From: Thermoleophilia bacterium
GTDB lineage: Bacteria > Actinomycetota > Thermoleophilia > Gaiellales > F1-60-MAGs149
NCBI GenBank assembly: GCA_009694475.1
Contig: SHUX01000003.1
Span: forward strand, 1 to 51,477
Direction of reading: 5' to 3'
Length of the DNA stretch: 51,477 nt
This document shows, piece by piece, positions 1-11,601 of the stretch. Below the pieces are notes generated by a model. The model saw nothing but the letters and a program-made list of their open reading frames with translations. It made no database searches and was not told where the DNA came from. Positions within the stretch are counted from its first letter, which is position 1. Each line of letters begins with the position of its first letter. A program made the position numbers and the translations under genes.

Positions 1-612
1 CGTGACGATCTCGTGCGCGCCAAGCTGTGTCAGATACTCGGCCAGCTCTGGACGGCCAGTACTGGCCGCCACGGTATAGCCATTGCGCGACAACAGAGCG
101 ATCGCGACGGAGCCAACACCACCGGCGCCACCCGTAATCAACACGGGCTTATCACCACCCGGCTTGAGTCCCTGCTGCTCGAGCGCCATCAGCGCGAACA
201 TCGATGTCAGGCCAGCGGTGCCGACGGCCATCGCCTGGCGCGTCGTTATAGCCTCCGGTACCTGCACGAGCCAGTCGGCCCGAACGCGAGCGCGCTCGGC
301 AAATCCGCCCCAATAGCGTTCACCCATATGCCAGCCGGTCACGACGACCCGGTCGCCAACGGCGTAGCGATTATCGGTCGACGCCTCAACAACACCGGCC
401 AAGTCGATACCAGGAATGTGCGGAAACTTGCGCGCCAGACGCCCCTTGTTGCCGTCAACGACGAGGCCATCTTTGTAGTTAAGCGTCGAGTGCTCGATCC
501 GCACATCGACCTCGCCTTCGGGCAAGTCGGCGGCGGGCACGTCTTCGATCGCGGCGGCCACCTTGCCGTCCTCGGTCTCGCGCATCATCAGTGCTTTAAA
601 GGCGTCAGCCAT
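1..612 (-). CDS. Acrylyl-CoA reductase / YhdH-AcuI-type MDR zinc-less quinone oxidoreductase (3' end truncated by window edge)
   Basis: Own reverse-strand translation from CAT at 610-612: MADAFKALMMRETEDGKVAAAIEDVPAADLPEGEVDVRIEHSTLNYKDGLVV...GIDLAGVV...VLITGGAGGVGSVAIALLSRNGYTVAASTGR; typical MDR NAD(P)-binding motif. Missing from the ORF track because it runs off the edge. Confidence 0.85.
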   Translation of the reverse strand, partial: MADAFKALMMRETEDGKVAAAIEDVPAADLPEGEVDVRIEHSTLNYKDGLVVDGNKGRLARKFPHIPGIDLAGVVEASTDNRYAVGDRVVVTGWHMGERYWGGFAERARVRADWLVQVPEAITTRQAMAVGTAGLTSMFALMALEQQGLKPGGDKPVLITGGAGGVGSVAIALLSRNGYTVAASTGRPELAEYLTQLGAHEIVT

Positions 613-695
613 GTCTCGTTAGCTCCCAGTCGGTCTCGGTTGGAAGCCTACGTGCTGCGCTCACACGATGGCGCACGCGGTGACGTCCAGAGAAA

Positions 696-729
696 CGCAG
701 AAGGGGCGCCTGTGGGCGCCCCTTCTGCG
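696..729 (-). terminator. Strong hairpin downstream of the ribonucleotide reductase gene
   Basis: CGCAGAAGGGGCGCC-tgtg-GGCGCCCCTTCTGCG: perfect 15-bp stem, 4-nt loop, 23 nt past the nrdJ stop; followed on the minus strand by TTTCTCT. Confidence 0.75.
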
Positions 730-751
730 AACCACAACTTCGCTCTGCGTG

Positions 752-4297
<3,546 letters not shown>

Positions 4298-4443
4298 CGT
4301 GTTCCTCCTGCTCCACCCCGCGGTGGCATGTACGAAATCTTAGTACCCGCTGACTCGCGGGGGACGACAAACTTAGCGCCCCCATCGGACAGACCCCCCG
4401 ACGTCGCGGTCTGTAACGGGATTGCTGCCACTACACTAACGCA

Positions 4444-5691
4444 GTGGACGTTGAGGAAACCCTCCGCACGATCGGTATTGTGCTCGCTGTCGGTCTGATC
4501 GCCTTTCCGATCGCACGTCTCTTGCGCCTGCCGAGCATGGTCGTTCTGGTCGCCGCCGGTATCGTGGTTGGTCCGCAACTGTTCGACATCGTCCGCGTGC
4601 CGATCGATGCGCCAGGCCCCTCCCTGCTCTTCTCGATCGGCGTGGCCCTGATCCTTTTTCACGGTGGAATGGGTATCTCGATACGCGTGATTTCGAAGAC
4701 CGCGATTGGGTTGCTCCTCCTCTCGATCCCTGGTGTCGCCATTACCGCCGCGATCACAGGTCTCGCAATTCAACCGCTGTTCGCTGTCACCTGGCCGATC
4801 GCCCTGATGGCCGGCGCCGCGTTGGCAGCAACCGATCCCGCAATCCTCGTGCCTCTGTTCGAGCGCCTTGGCCTCCGCCCGCGCGTGGCTCAGACGGTTA
4901 TCGCCGAGAGCGCAATCAACGACCCAATGGGCACGATCCTGACTCTAACGCTGTCCGCAATTGTGGTGGCTGGCGGCATGACGAACAGCGCCCTGTCAAC
5001 CAACGGACCGCTGGTGGAGTTTGCGCAGAGCATCGGCGTCGGCTTGGTAATCGGCGTCGTCGGAGGCGTGGTGATCGCCTTCCTCTTGTCGAACCATCGA
5101 CTGGGCGTGCTCCGCGAGTCGGCGGGCGCGACCCTGTTGGCCATGGTCGCGCTGGCCTACGCCACGAGTGAGGCGACCGGCGGATCGCCGTACCTAGCGG
5201 CCTTCGTCGCTGGCCTGATCGTTGGCAACAAAGAATTGCTGCGCATTGCCCACAACCGCGTGCAGGAGGAGGCGCTCGACACGTACGTCAGACAGACCGT
5301 CGACATCGTGGTGCTCGCAATCTTCGTCGTTCTCGGTCTCAATCTTGATGTGGGTGCGCTGGTCGACAACCTCTGGGCTGGACTGGCAGTGATGGTCGTC
5401 TTTATCTTTGTCGCCCGACCCATCACCGTCGCGATCTGCCTCGGCCTCGACCGTCGTGCCAACTGGACGCGGCAAGAGGCGGTCTTCGTTGTCTGGTGTC
5501 GAGAGACTGGCGTTGTCCCTGTCGCAATCGCCAGCATGCTGCTCGCCCAGCACGTACCCGGCGCGCCACTGGTCGCCACGCTCGTGACCTTTGCCGTCGT
5601 CACGACATTACTTTTGCAGGCGACCACCGCTGGCTGGCTGGCACGTCGTCTCGGGCTACTCGAGACCAAACCGCTCAACGCTGATCGCTAG
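4444..5691 (+). CDS. Cation:proton antiporter (CPA1/NhaP-like)
   Basis: 415 aa polytopic protein, GTG start; AATDPAILVPLFERLGLRPRVAQTVIAESAINDPMGTI is typical of CPA1 Na+/H+ exchangers. Confidence 0.85.
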   Translation: MDVEETLRTIGIVLAVGLIAFPIARLLRLPSMVVLVAAGIVVGPQLFDIVRVPIDAPGPSLLFSIGVALILFHGGMGISIRVISKTAIGLLLLSIPGVAITAAITGLAIQPLFAVTWPIALMAGAALAATDPAILVPLFERLGLRPRVAQTVIAESAINDPMGTILTLTLSAIVVAGGMTNSALSTNGPLVEFAQSIGVGLVIGVVGGVVIAFLLSNHRLGVLRESAGATLLAMVALAYATSEATGGSPYLAAFVAGLIVGNKELLRIAHNRVQEEALDTYVRQTVDIVVLAIFVVLGLNLDVGALVDNLWAGLAVMVVFIFVARPITVAICLGLDRRANWTRQEAVFVVWCRETGVVPVAIASMLLAQHVPGAPLVATLVTFAVVTTLLLQATTAGWLARRLGLLETKPLNADR

Positions 5692-5885
5692 AGCGTGACT
5701 TTGACGCGTTGAGACTGGATCTGCGGATCTTCTGTGTTGTCGTTTGATACGAACACGGCGCGGAGAATGTATGTCGTGCCAGCCTTGAGCATGCCCTTTA
5801 TGGTCCAGGAGTACGTACCAGCATCGCCCCAACCCACACCAACCGGCGGCTCGGTCGTCCACTGCACGATCGCGTTGTGGGAGCA
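5688..5885 (-). pseudogene. C-terminal remnant of an Ig/FN3-like extracellular domain
   Basis: HNAIVQWTTEPPVGVGWGDAGTYSWTIKGMLKAGTTYILRAVFVSNDNTEDPQIQSQRVKVTL* has beta-sandwich character but no N-terminal part or own start; upstream the frame runs into the dehydrogenase gene. Confidence 0.5.
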
Positions 5886-5886
5886 G

Positions 5887-6822
5887 TTACTCGGCCGCGA
5901 GCGTCTGCAGCACGACACCCGCGCAATGAGCAATCAGAGCCGCCTCGGCGCCCGGCGTGGCATCCGCGATGTGCGGCGTCAGTACAACGTTCTGCAGTTC
6001 GCGCAGTGCGACCGGTACGCGCGGCTCATCACTAAAGACATCGAGCCCCGCACCACTAATACGTCGTTCGGCTAGGGCGTCGATCAGGGCGTCTTGATCG
6101 ATCACGCCTCCGCGCGCGGTGTTGATCACCACCGCCTCTGGGCGCAGGAGCCCAATCCGTTCACGCGTCAGGAGCCCACGCGTCTCGTCGGTCAGTGGGC
6201 AGTGCAGGCTGATCACATCGGCCCAGCCAAGGAGGTCGTCGAGGTCGCTGTGCTCGATGCGAAGATCGGCTTCACGCTCGGGCGTCAGACGCCGTGGTGT
6301 TGCGTAGCGCACGTCCATCGCAAACCCGTGTGCGCGTCGCACGAAGGCTTGCCCGATCGATCCGAGCCCGATCACACCGAGCCGCTTGCCGGAGATGTCG
6401 CCCGCCATCAAGGGCAGGTAGTTGTCGGTCTCCCAATCGCCGCGACGCACGAGTGCGTCGTTCTCGACGATGCGGTGTGTGACGGCGAGCAGGAGCGCCA
6501 TCGCGTGGTCGGCAACGGCCTCGGCATTGGCGCCGATCGGCCAGGCGAAGGCAACGCCTCGACGCTTTAGACATTCGAGGTCGATGCCGTCGACACCGAC
6601 ACCAAAGTTGACGACGCACCGCAGCGCCGGCATGTGGTCGAGCAGGTCGTCGTCGATCTGCTCGCCAAACGTCCAGATCCCCCACGTTCGTTCGAGATCC
6701 TCTGGCGACGTCGGTGGCAAGACGGGACCATCGAGGAAGCGCACGTCACAGCGCTCGAGCACCTCGTCCATCAGGCCGCCGGCCAGGCGGTAGCGGACCA
6801 GTAGCAGTGGCTTAGGCGACAT
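5887..6822 (-). CDS. D-isomer specific 2-hydroxyacid dehydrogenase
   Basis: Likely start MSPKPLLLVRYRLAGG (ATG at 6822); GVIGLGSIGQAFVRRAHGFAMDVRY, LHCPLTDETRGLL, VVINTARGGVIDQDALIDAL, GLDVFSDEP motifs. Confidence 0.9.
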   Translation of the reverse strand: MSPKPLLLVRYRLAGGLMDEVLERCDVRFLDGPVLPPTSPEDLERTWGIWTFGEQIDDDLLDHMPALRCVVNFGVGVDGIDLECLKRRGVAFAWPIGANAEAVADHAMALLLAVTHRIVENDALVRRGDWETDNYLPLMAGDISGKRLGVIGLGSIGQAFVRRAHGFAMDVRYATPRRLTPEREADLRIEHSDLDDLLGWADVISLHCPLTDETRGLLTRERIGLLRPEAVVINTARGGVIDQDALIDALAERRISGAGLDVFSDEPRVPVALRELQNVVLTPHIADATPGAEAALIAHCAGVVLQTLAAE

Positions 6823-7732
6823 CACTCTCGATATCCGCGACGAGGCGATCAAAATCGGGTCCGTCAAATTCGAGCGTGGCGCGATCATGCTTGTCCATCT
6901 GCCACTCCCAAAAATCAAAGTCGATGTCGGAGAGGTTGTGCTGGATGACACCCCACAGCGTCCAACCGTATTTCGACATCAGTCCCCACATGCGGGCGCG
7001 AGCGATCTTGGCGGCTGTCGCCTCGCCCCAATAGGCCGCGACGAGTCGTTCGAGTTGCGTCAGAGAGAGGTCGGATTCGCTCCAGACATTGCCGAGCTCG
7101 AACGACGCCTCGTTCATCCCGGAGTACTCCCAGTCGATCAGGCGGAAGCGCGTGCCATCCCAGAGGAAGTTCTCGGCCAGCAGGTCGTTGTTACAGGGCA
7201 CGAGCGCCTCGGGGTTGAGTCGCATTGCCTGCTCCAGGCGGCGCACCTTGGGCTCGAACTCGTCGTAGCGGTCGGGCAGCGCGAAGCCACGCTGTCTACA
7301 GACCTCGCGGTAGCCACGCTGGATGGCGAACATGTCGAAGGGGTCGCGAAACACGGGACCTGCATGCAGCGTGCGAATCGCAGCGGCCGCATCGTCGAGC
7401 CGGTCTCCACGCTGCATCGTCTCGCGGGACATCGTCTCGGTGTCCTCGAGGAACTCCAGCACGAGCATGCTGTTTTCTGGCTGGTACTCGATCACGCCCG
7501 CGCCGACTCCCGATGCAGCCGCTGCGACCGAGTTGATGTGCTCGTTATCACGATCAATTGCCAGCAGACCGGTGTCGGGGTCAGAAATCCGCACAACGAA
7601 CGACCCAACGCCACTATCGACCTTGAAGTTGTGGTTGGTCAGGCCGCCGGCGAGCAATGTCACCGTGCGAGGGCCGCGCAACGCCGCCACGCCGTCGAAG
7701 AGTTCTGCCAGCCGAGTATTGTCGAGTTCCAT
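6812..7732 (-). CDS. Choline/ethanolamine kinase-like (APH family) phosphotransferase
   Basis: 306 aa; LAGGLTNHNFKV, LVPCNNDLLAENFLWDGTRFRLIDWEYSGMNEASFELGN. Confidence 0.88.
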   Translation of the reverse strand: MELDNTRLAELFDGVAALRGPRTVTLLAGGLTNHNFKVDSGVGSFVVRISDPDTGLLAIDRDNEHINSVAAAASGVGAGVIEYQPENSMLVLEFLEDTETMSRETMQRGDRLDDAAAAIRTLHAGPVFRDPFDMFAIQRGYREVCRQRGFALPDRYDEFEPKVRRLEQAMRLNPEALVPCNNDLLAENFLWDGTRFRLIDWEYSGMNEASFELGNVWSESDLSLTQLERLVAAYWGEATAAKIARARMWGLMSKYGWTLWGVIQHNLSDIDFDFWEWQMDKHDRATLEFDGPDFDRLVADIESDVA

Positions 7733-7781
7733 CCCGTTCTCCCGCTCGGATCGGGAGCGTAACCGACGACGCTAGTCTGCA

Positions 7782-8267
7782 GTGATGGAGCTCGGCTGGA
7801 GGCACTGGTTGCCCACGCCCCTCGTGGGCATCCTCGAGACGCTCGCTGCGTCCGACACGCGTCGCCGCAAGGCCTTCGCTGCTCTGACAGATGCACAAGA
7901 CCACTTTGCACTGATGGAATGGGAGCGGTTTCGGCTCGTCGCACCTTCCCGCGTCGATGTGCCTGCACTCCCATCCGATCTCGATGCCGAGCAGGCAATC
8001 GCTCTGCTGGAGGGCCTTGGCCTCGTCGCAGGCGATCCACCTCGGGCCGTTGCCAACCCCGATCCAGTCGAGACCGTACTGACGCTGGACAATGACGACG
8101 TCCGCGAACTCGAACGGTTGCGTTCGGCAACGGAGGTCGGTGCCATCAGCACACCGACAGAGGCGCTACCGAATCTTGGCGCGCAATTTGGTGGCGCCAA
8201 GGTCGGCCGTAACGATCCCTGTCCGTGTGGCTCTGGTCGTAAGTTCAAAAAATGTCACGGGGCATAG
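7782..8267 (+). CDS. SEC-C metal-binding motif protein
   Basis: C-terminal [22 protein letters not shown] is a canonical SEC-C motif. Confidence 0.85.
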   Translation: MMELGWRHWLPTPLVGILETLAASDTRRRKAFAALTDAQDHFALMEWERFRLVAPSRVDVPALPSDLDAEQAIALLEGLGLVAGDPPRAVANPDPVETVLTLDNDDVRELERLRSATEVGAISTPTEALPNLGAQFGGAKVGRNDPCPCGSGRKFKKCHGA

Positions 8268-8268
8268 A

Positions 8269-8288
8269 CCCCCACTCGATCGAGGGGG
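8269..8288. terminator. Possible bidirectional terminator between convergent genes
   Basis: CCCCC-A-CTCGATCGAG-GGGG palindrome between the SEC-C stop (8267) and the NlpC/P60 stop (8294). Confidence 0.45.
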
Positions 8289-8293
8289 CGCGC

Positions 8294-9370
8294 TTAGCCC
8301 AGGACGCGCTTGCCGAAGGCGAAGTTGTCTTTGTAATAGCCCGTGTCCCAACGAGCCAAGGCGATACCTTGCCCGGACGACTGAATGAACAGCTGCGGCG
8401 AGATCGTCATGCCGGTATGACCAATGCTGCCCGACGGCGCGTTGACGCCACCGCGACCGAACAGCATCACGTCACCTGGCAGCATCTGCTCTGCAGTTAG
8501 GCGCTGCGCAGCCGGGGTCTTACCGGCCATCTCGTACGTGGTGCGGCCGCCGAGCGCCTTGGCCACGGTGGTTGGCGAGGTCGGGTCGAGGGCCAACACG
8601 CGCCACAAGAAGCCCGAGCAATCGAATCCGCCAGCCGTGTTGAATCCGAACAGGATCTGCGGCTTCTCAGACGTGCCACCCCAGATGTAGGGCATACCAA
8701 TAAAGTCGAAGGCGCGCTGTACGGCGTCGTGCTGCGGGCCAGCCGTGACCGGCAGGGTCGCAAGCAATTCGACGGTGTCGATCGCGCCCTGCTTCTCCCA
8801 GCCACCCCACTTCAAGACCTGGGCTGTGCTCCAAATCGCGTCACCACGCGAGGCCTGCTCGTACCAGGCGTGTTCCTTGCTGTCGTCGGCCTGGTCGAGG
8901 TTCGTGCGCAACCGTAGAAGCCGAGCGACGATTTCGTACCCGACACCCGGCCGCGCCACGTAGCCAGCAGCGGTAATCAACTCCTCCGCGCGCACCGCGG
9001 TCGCGTCGAGACCAGCGGCCGAAACGAACGCGGCGTCAACATCACCCATCGTGACCGTCTGTCCGGCAGCGATCTGGCGTACCTTCTTGGCGTTGTTCGG
9101 GAAGGCCACCGCTACGAATGCCGCCAACGACGGCCCGTCGAGCGCGTCATCAGGTGCGATCGTGTCGCGCGTCACACCAGGGAAGGCTCCGGTCGAGAGC
9201 ACGGTCACGATCGAACTACTCACCCAACTGCGTACGGCCGGCGCCAGCACAACTGCGGCAGCAGGCCTTTTCTTCTTTTTCTTCTTTTGCTTCGCATCGG
9301 CAACCCCCGTCGTGGCAACGAGAGCCATCAACAGAAGGGCGACGATTTTGGTGATGCGGGTGTAAGTCAT
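8294..9370 (-). CDS. Secreted NlpC/P60 family peptidoglycan endopeptidase
   Basis: Signal peptide MTYTRITKIVALLLMALVATTGVADA; catalytic FDCSGFLWRV, GDVMLFGRGG...IGHTGMTI; poly-Lys tract KQKKKKKKR after the signal peptide. Confidence 0.88.
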   Translation of the reverse strand: MTYTRITKIVALLLMALVATTGVADAKQKKKKKKRPAAAVVLAPAVRSWVSSSIVTVLSTGAFPGVTRDTIAPDDALDGPSLAAFVAVAFPNNAKKVRQIAAGQTVTMGDVDAAFVSAAGLDATAVRAEELITAAGYVARPGVGYEIVARLLRLRTNLDQADDSKEHAWYEQASRGDAIWSTAQVLKWGGWEKQGAIDTVELLATLPVTAGPQHDAVQRAFDFIGMPYIWGGTSEKPQILFGFNTAGGFDCSGFLWRVLALDPTSPTTVAKALGGRTTYEMAGKTPAAQRLTAEQMLPGDVMLFGRGGVNAPSGSIGHTGMTISPQLFIQSSGQGIALARWDTGYYKDNFAFGKRVLG

Positions 9371-9388
9371 TGCTCCACTCGACCGTTA

Positions 9389-9452
9389 GGGGTCTATCCG
9401 TCATCCTGAGTCTTTGCATCTCAGGTACGGATCGAGACTCTATGCAAACCCC
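9389..9452 (-). promoter_or_regulatory. Candidate structured 5' leader RNA with pseudoknot upstream of the NlpC/P60 gene
   Basis: Plus-strand text GGGGTCTATCCGTCATCCTGAGTCTTTGCATCTCAGGTACGGATCGAGACTCTATGCAAACCCC: nested GGGG/CCCC, ATCCGT/ACGGAT, CCTGAG/CTCAGG, plus loop TTTGCAT complementary to ATGCAAA (7-bp pseudoknot). Confidence 0.6.
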
Positions 9453-9563
9453 AGTCTACACGCAAGCTCGTAGGCGTTGCGTTTTTGTAAAACCCTCCAG
9501 TTACACTTTAGGCACTCACCAGTTTTTGGCTCTAAATAGGGAAATAATTGCGAAATTTTGCGT

Positions 9564-9579
9564 GTAACGGATGCGTTAC
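9564..9579. promoter_or_regulatory. Inverted repeat, putative regulator site in the NlpC/P60 upstream region
   Basis: GTAACG-GATG-CGTTAC, perfect 6-bp arms, 4-nt spacer. Confidence 0.4.
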
Positions 9580-9668
9580 GACGGCGCCGATTCCGGCCAA
9601 AACCCTCAACCTAAGCAGTAGGTATGTCAGATTTAGGGTTACTCTAGACTCTCTGTGCTACCTGAGAG

Positions 9669-10424
9669 TTAGCGGCTCGCTGCAAGCAGCGCGGCAAGTT
9701 GCGTGGGATCGTCCAGTAGTGCCCGACCGACCACGGCACCGACGCAACCGAGTGCACGCGTCGCCTGCACGTCGACGGCCGTCGTAACTCCCCCAGCGGC
9801 GATCACGCCGCAGGCTCCCCCAACGGTGTCGATCACGGCCTGCAGGAGTTCCAGGTCTGGACCACCGAGCGACCCATCGCGATCGATACCCGTCACCAGA
9901 AGCGTCTTGACTCCCTGTCCGGCGAGCCTGGCTGCAGCCTCGGCCACCCCGACACCAGCGTCCTCGACCCAGCCACCGATGCGAACCATGCCACCACGAC
10001 TATCGAGTGCCACGGCAATTTGCTCGTCATACTCGCTCAGTAGCTCTGCCAGCTTCTCGGGATCACGGAAAGCGAGAGTTCCAAGCAGAACACGATCGAC
10101 GCCCTGCTCGAGCAGGTTGCCGATGGCGGCAGGCGTCCGCAGGCCACCACCAACCTGGAGCAGGCTGCCAGCTGGTCGGTTGCGGGCCGCCTGCGCAATG
10201 ATCGACGTGTTGGGCTCAGCCGGAACGCCAGTGCGAGCTGCGTCGAGATCGATCACGTGCAGCGCCAAAGCGCCTGCCGCCCAAATTGCCTCGATACGAC
10301 CGAGCGCGTCGTCATCATCGCTTGTCAGCAGGGCGGAGAAGTCTCCTTGGGCGAGGCGTACGGCCTTACCGTCGATTAGATCGATGGCCGGATAGAGCAG
10401 AAAGGAATTGCGAAGATTACTCAT
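9669..10424 (-). CDS. hisA: Phosphoribosylformimino-5-aminoimidazole carboxamide ribotide isomerase
   Basis: LLYPAIDLIDGKAVRLAQGD..., VGGGLRTPAAI, VTGIDRDGSLGGPDLELL. Confidence 0.93.
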   Translation of the reverse strand: MSNLRNSFLLYPAIDLIDGKAVRLAQGDFSALLTSDDDDALGRIEAIWAAGALALHVIDLDAARTGVPAEPNTSIIAQAARNRPAGSLLQVGGGLRTPAAIGNLLEQGVDRVLLGTLAFRDPEKLAELLSEYDEQIAVALDSRGGMVRIGGWVEDAGVGVAEAAARLAGQGVKTLLVTGIDRDGSLGGPDLELLQAVIDTVGGACGVIAAGGVTTAVDVQATRALGCVGAVVGRALLDDPTQLAALLAASR

Positions 10425-10444
10425 TGTGCTAACATGCTAACACG
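10425..10444. promoter_or_regulatory. Putative HisR/YerC operator filling the hisA-yerC divergent intergenic region
   Basis: TGTGCTAACATGCTAACACG: tandem TGCTAACA x2 and imperfect palindrome GTGCTAACATGCTAACAC (14/18 symmetric). Confidence 0.65.
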
Positions 10445-10747
10445 ATGAGACAAACAGACAGCTCCCTCTGGCGCACACCTGCCGTAGAACAGCTCGCCAC
10501 CGCCCTTGTAGAAATCGATGATCAGGAGTTGATGCTGGCCTTCCTCCGCGATGTATGTTCGTTCAACGAGCTCGCGACGCTCGCTCAAAGACTCGAGGTC
10601 GCGCGGCTTGTCGACGCCGGCGCCTCCTATTCGGAGATTGCCCGCGAGCTTGGAGCCTCCACCGCCACCGTCACACGCGTCGCTCAGTGGCTGAGGCATG
10701 GTGAGGGCGGATATCGCGTCGTCCTCGATCGAGCCAAAGCCAAATGA
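10445..10747 (+). CDS. yerC: TrpR-related YerC/YecD family regulator (HisR-like)
   Basis: 100 aa; MLAFLRDVCSFNELATLAQRLEVARLVDAGASYSEIARELGASTATVTRVAQWLRHGEGGY matches the TrpR/YerC helix-turn-helix family. Confidence 0.9.
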   Translation: MRQTDSSLWRTPAVEQLATALVEIDDQELMLAFLRDVCSFNELATLAQRLEVARLVDAGASYSEIARELGASTATVTRVAQWLRHGEGGYRVVLDRAKAK

Positions 10748-11601
10748 CACTCCCCCTCCGCATCGCGGTCCCGTCCAAGGGTCGACTGGCCTCGCCCACC
10801 ACGCAGTTGCTGCGCGATGCAGGCATCGCCGTTCCCGGCGACGATCGGCGCCTTTTGGTACCCGTCGAGGAACAGGGCATCGAGATCCTGCTCGCCCGCA
10901 CCGACGACATCCCCACGCTGATTCGCGATGGCGCTGCAGATATCGGTGTGGCTGGTTGTAATCAACTGCTCGAACACGGCTCCGACGGCATCGAGACATT
11001 GGTTGAGCTTGGCTTCGGTGCCTGCCGCCTTGTCCTGGCTGTGCCGAACGCCTCGACCATCACCTCCAGCGCGCTCCTGTCCGGCTCGCGCATCGCGACC
11101 TCTCACCCGAATGTCCTGGCTGCCTACCTCGAGGCTAACGCAATCGCAGCATCCGTCGTGACGCTCTCGGGTTCGATCGAGCTCGCCCCCACGATTGGCG
11201 CAGCAGATGCCATCTGCGATCTTGTTTCGACCGGTGAGACGCTGCGTCAGAACTCGCTGCGGATGATCGGTGAGGTTATGCGATCGCAGGCTGTCTTGCT
11301 GGCACGTGTCCAGACGACACCCGATCCGCGCATCGCCGTGTTACAGACCGCCGTCGAGTCGGTGTTGGCCGCACGACCGAAGCGCTATCTGATGCTCAAC
11401 GCGCCTGACGCTGCACTCGATGCGATCATCGCTCTGCTGCCTGGACTCGATGCTCCGACGATTTTACCGCTCGCACGCACCGACATGCATGCCGTTCACG
11501 CCGTTGTCGATGCTGCAGAACTTCCCCGACTGCTTCATCCTCTCAAGGAGGCCGGAGCCTCTGGCCTCCTCGTTCTGCCGATTGAGCATCTGATCCCATG
11601 A
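10744..11601 (+). CDS. hisG: ATP phosphoribosyltransferase (long form)
   Basis: LRIAVPSKGRLASPTTQLLRDAG, DIGVAGCNQLLE, C-terminal LKEAGASGLLVLPIEHLIP regulatory domain. Confidence 0.93.
   Translation: MTLPLRIAVPSKGRLASPTTQLLRDAGIAVPGDDRRLLVPVEEQGIEILLARTDDIPTLIRDGAADIGVAGCNQLLEHGSDGIETLVELGFGACRLVLAVPNASTITSSALLSGSRIATSHPNVLAAYLEANAIAASVVTLSGSIELAPTIGAADAICDLVSTGETLRQNSLRMIGEVMRSQAVLLARVQTTPDPRIAVLQTAVESVLAARPKRYLMLNAPDAALDAIIALLPGLDAPTILPLARTDMHAVHAVVDAAELPRLLHPLKEAGASGLLVLPIEHLIP

Noticed and set aside
4298-4443. Cobalamin riboswitch upstream of nrdJ
   Set aside because: Only ~147 bp and no recognisable B12-box sequence.
9371-9668. c-di-AMP (ydaO) riboswitch call for the NlpC/P60 leader
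   Set aside because: Context fits, but I could not match the conserved ydaO sequence blocks by eye, so the region is reported only as a structured-leader candidate.
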